A stretch of 7,663 nt of DNA, taken from contig JAUVMS010000150.1 of NCBI GenBank assembly GCA_030600135.1, forward strand, positions 1-7,663, written 5' to 3'. The translations under genes were made by a program, and so were the position numbers. The notes beneath the pieces were generated by a model. It saw only the letters and a list, made by a program, of their open reading frames with translations, was not told the origin of the DNA and made no database searches. Origin of the DNA: Hyphomicrobiales bacterium (GTDB lineage Bacteria; Pseudomonadota; Alphaproteobacteria; Rhizobiales; JAUVMS01). Of this stretch, positions 5,502 to 7,663 are shown piece by piece; within the stretch, counting starts at the first letter, position 1; every line of letters begins with the position of its first letter.

Positions 5502-6344
5502 CTAGGAACGAGACACAAGCCGGTCGCCAATTACTCGTGGCAGGACACGGCGACCGACAACGGCCATATAGGTGGGGACGGTGACGTAGTAGCGAACCTT
5601 GGGGCGCGGGCTCTCCACAGCGTGGATGAGCTTTTCGAGTACCGCGAGCGGGCCAAGCTTGAAGCGTTGCGTCCCACCAGCCTCCAGGGCCGCTATGCGC
5701 TCGCGATAGACGTCGCGGAGACGCGATCCTTCGGTATCGATGTTTTTCCTGAGCGCTGCGAGAGCATGTTCGGCAAACCGGCTTTCGATCGGACCCGGCT
5801 CAATCAGCGAAACGCGGATGTTGGTGCCGGCCAGTTCGTGTCGCATCGCATCGGAAAGCGCCTCGAGGGCGAACTTGGAGGCATTGTAAGCGCCGCGGTA
5901 GGGCGGAGAAATGAGGCCCAGGACGGACGAACATTGCACGATGCGCCCGCGGCCGTTCGCGTGCATCGCGGGCAGGAGCCGGCGTGTCAGATCGTGCCAG
6001 GAAAACAGATTGACCTCGAATTGATCGCGCAACGCCTCAACGGGCAAATCCTCGACCGCACCGGGCTGTCCATAGGCAGCGTTGTTGAAGATCGCGAACA
6101 GTTTTCCATCCGTGCGTTCCAGTGCCTCTTCGGCGCAGGCGGCGACGGATGATGGATCCCGCAGTTCAAGCTGGATGGTCTCCAAGCCCACGTCCGCAAG
6201 GCGCTGCAAGTCCTCGACGCGACGCGCCGTCGCCAGCACACGCCAGCCCCGCGCCTTCATGCCACTTGCACAGGTCCAGCCGATACCGGATGAACAACCG
6301 GTGATGAGGATTGTTTGTCGGTTTGCTCGCCGCATGCGGACCAT
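5502..6344 (-). CDS. Short-chain dehydrogenase/reductase (SDR family)
   Basis: A 280-residue classical SDR, an NAD(P)-dependent oxidoreductase of unknown substrate. The cofactor motif is TGCSSGIG at 15-22; Arg41-Arg42 after the second strand favours NADP. NNAAYG at 87-92 is the NNAG element, and the catalytic tetrad is Asn112, Ser140, Tyr153 and Lys157 (YNASK), followed by the EPGPIESRF loop. The FNNAAYGQPGAVEDL pattern resembles the YbbO-like SDR subgroup. The ATG at 6344 has GAGG six bases upstream and is preferred over the GTG at 6359, which lies ahead of that site, and over the ATG at 6335. The gene is divergent from the PLP-enzyme gene with about 50 bp between them, and 101 bp separate its stop from the twin-transmembrane gene, a stretch in which I see no clear site. 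Confidence 0.9.
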   Translation of the reverse strand: MVRMRRANRQTILITGCSSGIGWTCASGMKARGWRVLATARRVEDLQRLADVGLETIQLELRDPSSVAACAEEALERTDGKLFAIFNNAAYGQPGAVEDLPVEALRDQFEVNLFSWHDLTRRLLPAMHANGRGRIVQCSSVLGLISPPYRGAYNASKFALEALSDAMRHELAGTNIRVSLIEPGPIESRFAEHALAALRKNIDTEGSRLRDVYRERIAALEAGGTQRFKLGPLAVLEKLIHAVESPRPKVRYYVTVPTYMAVVGRRVLPRVIGDRLVSRS

Positions 6345-6398
6345 GTATCGCCTCAGCACAACAAATCAAGGCCAAAGCCTTTGACGGAGCGAATGACA

Positions 6399-7556
6399 AT
6401 GGTCGACAAACACCTGCCAAAGGACGTTTCGCCCGAGACCATTGCCGCGCAAGCCGGCGGCGCACTCGACCCCAGGACCGGCGCGCTGGTGCCGCCCATC
6501 CATATCGCTTCGACTTTTCTGCGTGACCCGGACAATCAATACCGCTCCGGTCTATCCTATGGTCGCGACGACAATCCGACCATGCTGCACGCCGAATCCG
6601 TCCTTGCGGCCCTGGAAGGCGGTGAGCGGGCGTTTGTCTTCTCGTCGGGCATGGCGGGGGCCGTCACGCTGTTTCTCGCGCTCGAGGCGCCGGCCCACGT
6701 GATTGCACCTAACATCATGTATTGGGGTCTTCGCAAGTGGTTGCTGGAAGACGCGCCGCGCTTCGGCATTTCAGTTGCGCTGGTTGACATGGCCAAGTCG
6801 CAGAACGTTGTGGATGCGATGAGATCCGACCGAAGCAATCTCGTCTGGATCGAAACACCGGGCAATCCGATGTGGAACCTCACCGAAATTTCGGCGACGG
6901 CCAAGGTTGCTCATGCCGCCGGCGCCCTTGTGGCTTGCGACTCAACCGTTGCCACACCGGTCCACACGCGACCGATCGAGCATGGCGCCGATGTCGTGAT
7001 GCATTCGGCAACGAAATATCTCAATGGCCATTCCGATGTGATCGCCGGCGCGCTCGTGTTTCGAAAAGACAACGGCCTCGCCCAGCAGGTCGCTAAAGAT
7101 CGGCGCGCCGTGGGCCCAATCATCGGACCGCAGGAGGCGGCGCTGCTCATTCGTGGCATGCGGACGCTGCATGTGCGCGTCAAGCACCAATCGGCGTCGG
7201 CGATGGCGCTCGCTGAGCGGTTGGCGGCGCATCGGCAAATCGCAGAAGTCCTCTACCCTGGACTGCCGCGCCACGCCGGCCATGAGATTGCTTCGCGCCA
7301 AATGGCCGAGGGCTACGGCGGCATGCTCTCGATCCGGGTCGAGGGTGGTGAGGCGGCGGCCGTTTCGGTCGCTGCCAACGTCGCCATTTGGAAACGTGCC
7401 ACGTCGCTCGGCGGGGTCGAGAGTTTGATGGAGCACAGGTCATCCATCGAGGGTGAAGGCTCGCCGGTGCCACGGGATTTGCTGCGACTTTCCGTCGGGC
7501 TTGAATGTGTCGACGATCTGGCTCGCGATCTCGAGCAAACACTCGACCGGCTGTAG
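6399..7556 (+). CDS. Cys/Met-metabolism PLP-dependent enzyme (cystathionine beta-lyase / gamma-synthase family)
   Basis: A 385-residue fold-type I PLP enzyme of the transsulfuration family. Numbering from the ATG at 6399: YGRDDNPT at 54-61 (Tyr and Arg reach the neighbouring subunit's phosphate), SSGMAG at 82-87, the stacking Tyr108, ETPGNP at 152-157, Asp181 in CDST that contacts the pyridine nitrogen, and the Schiff-base Lys206 in HSATKYLNGHSD. The C-terminal SLGGVESL and LLRLSVGLE are standard. Two usual motifs are altered: YGGT is YWGL and DNT is DST. Whether it is a beta-lyase, a gamma-synthase or a related lyase cannot be settled by reading, so no symbol is given. GGAG at 6386-6389 stands nine bases before this ATG and three before the ATG at 6393, so 6399 is preferred; the frame is open to a TTG at 6315, which overlaps the SDR gene and is unlikely. 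The protein is probably a cytosolic tetramer. Confidence 0.9.
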   Translation: MVDKHLPKDVSPETIAAQAGGALDPRTGALVPPIHIASTFLRDPDNQYRSGLSYGRDDNPTMLHAESVLAALEGGERAFVFSSGMAGAVTLFLALEAPAHVIAPNIMYWGLRKWLLEDAPRFGISVALVDMAKSQNVVDAMRSDRSNLVWIETPGNPMWNLTEISATAKVAHAAGALVACDSTVATPVHTRPIEHGADVVMHSATKYLNGHSDVIAGALVFRKDNGLAQQVAKDRRAVGPIIGPQEAALLIRGMRTLHVRVKHQSASAMALAERLAAHRQIAEVLYPGLPRHAGHEIASRQMAEGYGGMLSIRVEGGEAAAVSVAANVAIWKRATSLGGVESLMEHRSSIEGEGSPVPRDLLRLSVGLECVDDLARDLEQTLDRL

Positions 7557-7584
7557 CCCTGCTCTAGACACGGTAGCGACAGGC

Positions 7585-7663
7585 TCAAGCCGCGAGCAGC
7601 CGACGCGCGATCACCTGGGCCTGTATTTCCGCGGCGCCTTCGAAGATGTTTAGGATGCGTGCA
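7585..7663 (-). CDS. C-terminus of an acyl-CoA dehydrogenase, cut by the window edge
   Basis: Read on the minus strand, the last 25 codons before the TGA (complement of 7585-7587) include RILNIFEGAAEIQAQVIARR, followed by LLAA. This is the C-terminal FAD-contact motif of acyl-CoA dehydrogenases (general form RI-(R/N)I(Y/F)EG-(T/A)-EIQ, then an IAR helix). The family oxidises acyl-CoA to enoyl-CoA and passes electrons to ETF, which this locus encodes. The AAEIQ variant with Ala instead of Thr-Ser is seen in some alphaproteobacterial members. The rest of the gene, including the catalytic Glu region, lies outside the window, so the substrate class is unknown. It converges on the PLP-enzyme gene with only 28 bp between the two stops and no evident terminator. 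Confidence 0.88.
   Translation of the reverse strand, partial: ARILNIFEGAAEIQAQVIARRLLAA

Noticed and set aside
5400..6152. Plus-strand reading frame of 250 codons opposite the SDR gene
   Set aside because: Antisense shadow; the minus-strand SDR has the complete TGxxxGIG/YxxxK set, and the plus frame shows no family signature.
6315..6398. Upstream extension of the PLP-enzyme frame to a TTG at 6315
   Set aside because: It overlaps the start of the divergent SDR gene, the extra residues are low in similarity to any family N-terminus, and a good GGAG lies before the ATG at 6399.

Overview
The window looks like a chromosomal segment of an alphaproteobacterium. The ETF, 3-hydroxybutyryl-CoA dehydrogenase, rhomboid and Hig1-like proteins all have an alphaproteobacterial (mitochondrion-like) character, and most genes are G+C-rich by eye. 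From memory, the block tlpA / hbd / etfA / etfB / cobalamin adenosyltransferase / twin-transmembrane protein is conserved in this class, for example in rhizobia, where argH lies on the far side of tlpA. Apart from its left end, this is ordinary core metabolism. I see no CRISPR array, transposase, phage gene, tRNA, rRNA or defence system.

Left end (1-145): the last codons of an ETF beta-type gene overlap the start of an ETF alpha-type gene (TAATG). The alpha gene matches its family for only about 28 codons, then runs out of frame into a tlpA gene that lacks its signal/anchor region. The switch falls at about 110-124. This is either a real rearrangement or a chimeric join in the assembly, and it is the most unusual thing in the window.

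Region 108-3353: the tlpA remainder (thioredoxin fold, WCAPC intact) converges on a minus-strand operon etfB-etfA-hbd. The operon encodes a group I electron transfer flavoprotein, very close to the mitochondrial one, and a 3-hydroxyacyl-CoA dehydrogenase. Upstream of etfB are a candidate promoter and a perfect 8+8 bp palindrome that could be an operator.

Region 3574-6344, all on the minus strand: a rhomboid protease, a PduO-type cob(I)alamin adenosyltransferase, a 62-residue Hig1-like twin-transmembrane protein and a short-chain dehydrogenase. Their spacing (over 100 bp between most pairs, with candidate promoters) suggests several transcription units.

Right end: divergent from the dehydrogenase, a Cys/Met-metabolism PLP enzyme (transsulfuration family) runs on the plus strand to 7556. 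It converges on the C-terminus of an acyl-CoA dehydrogenase cut off by the window edge. Inferred physiology: acyl-CoA dehydrogenases pass electrons to ETF and on to the quinone pool, hbd performs the 3-hydroxyacyl oxidation, adenosylcobalamin supplies mutases of the propionate/ethylmalonyl-CoA type, and the Hig1-like protein may act at the respiratory chain.
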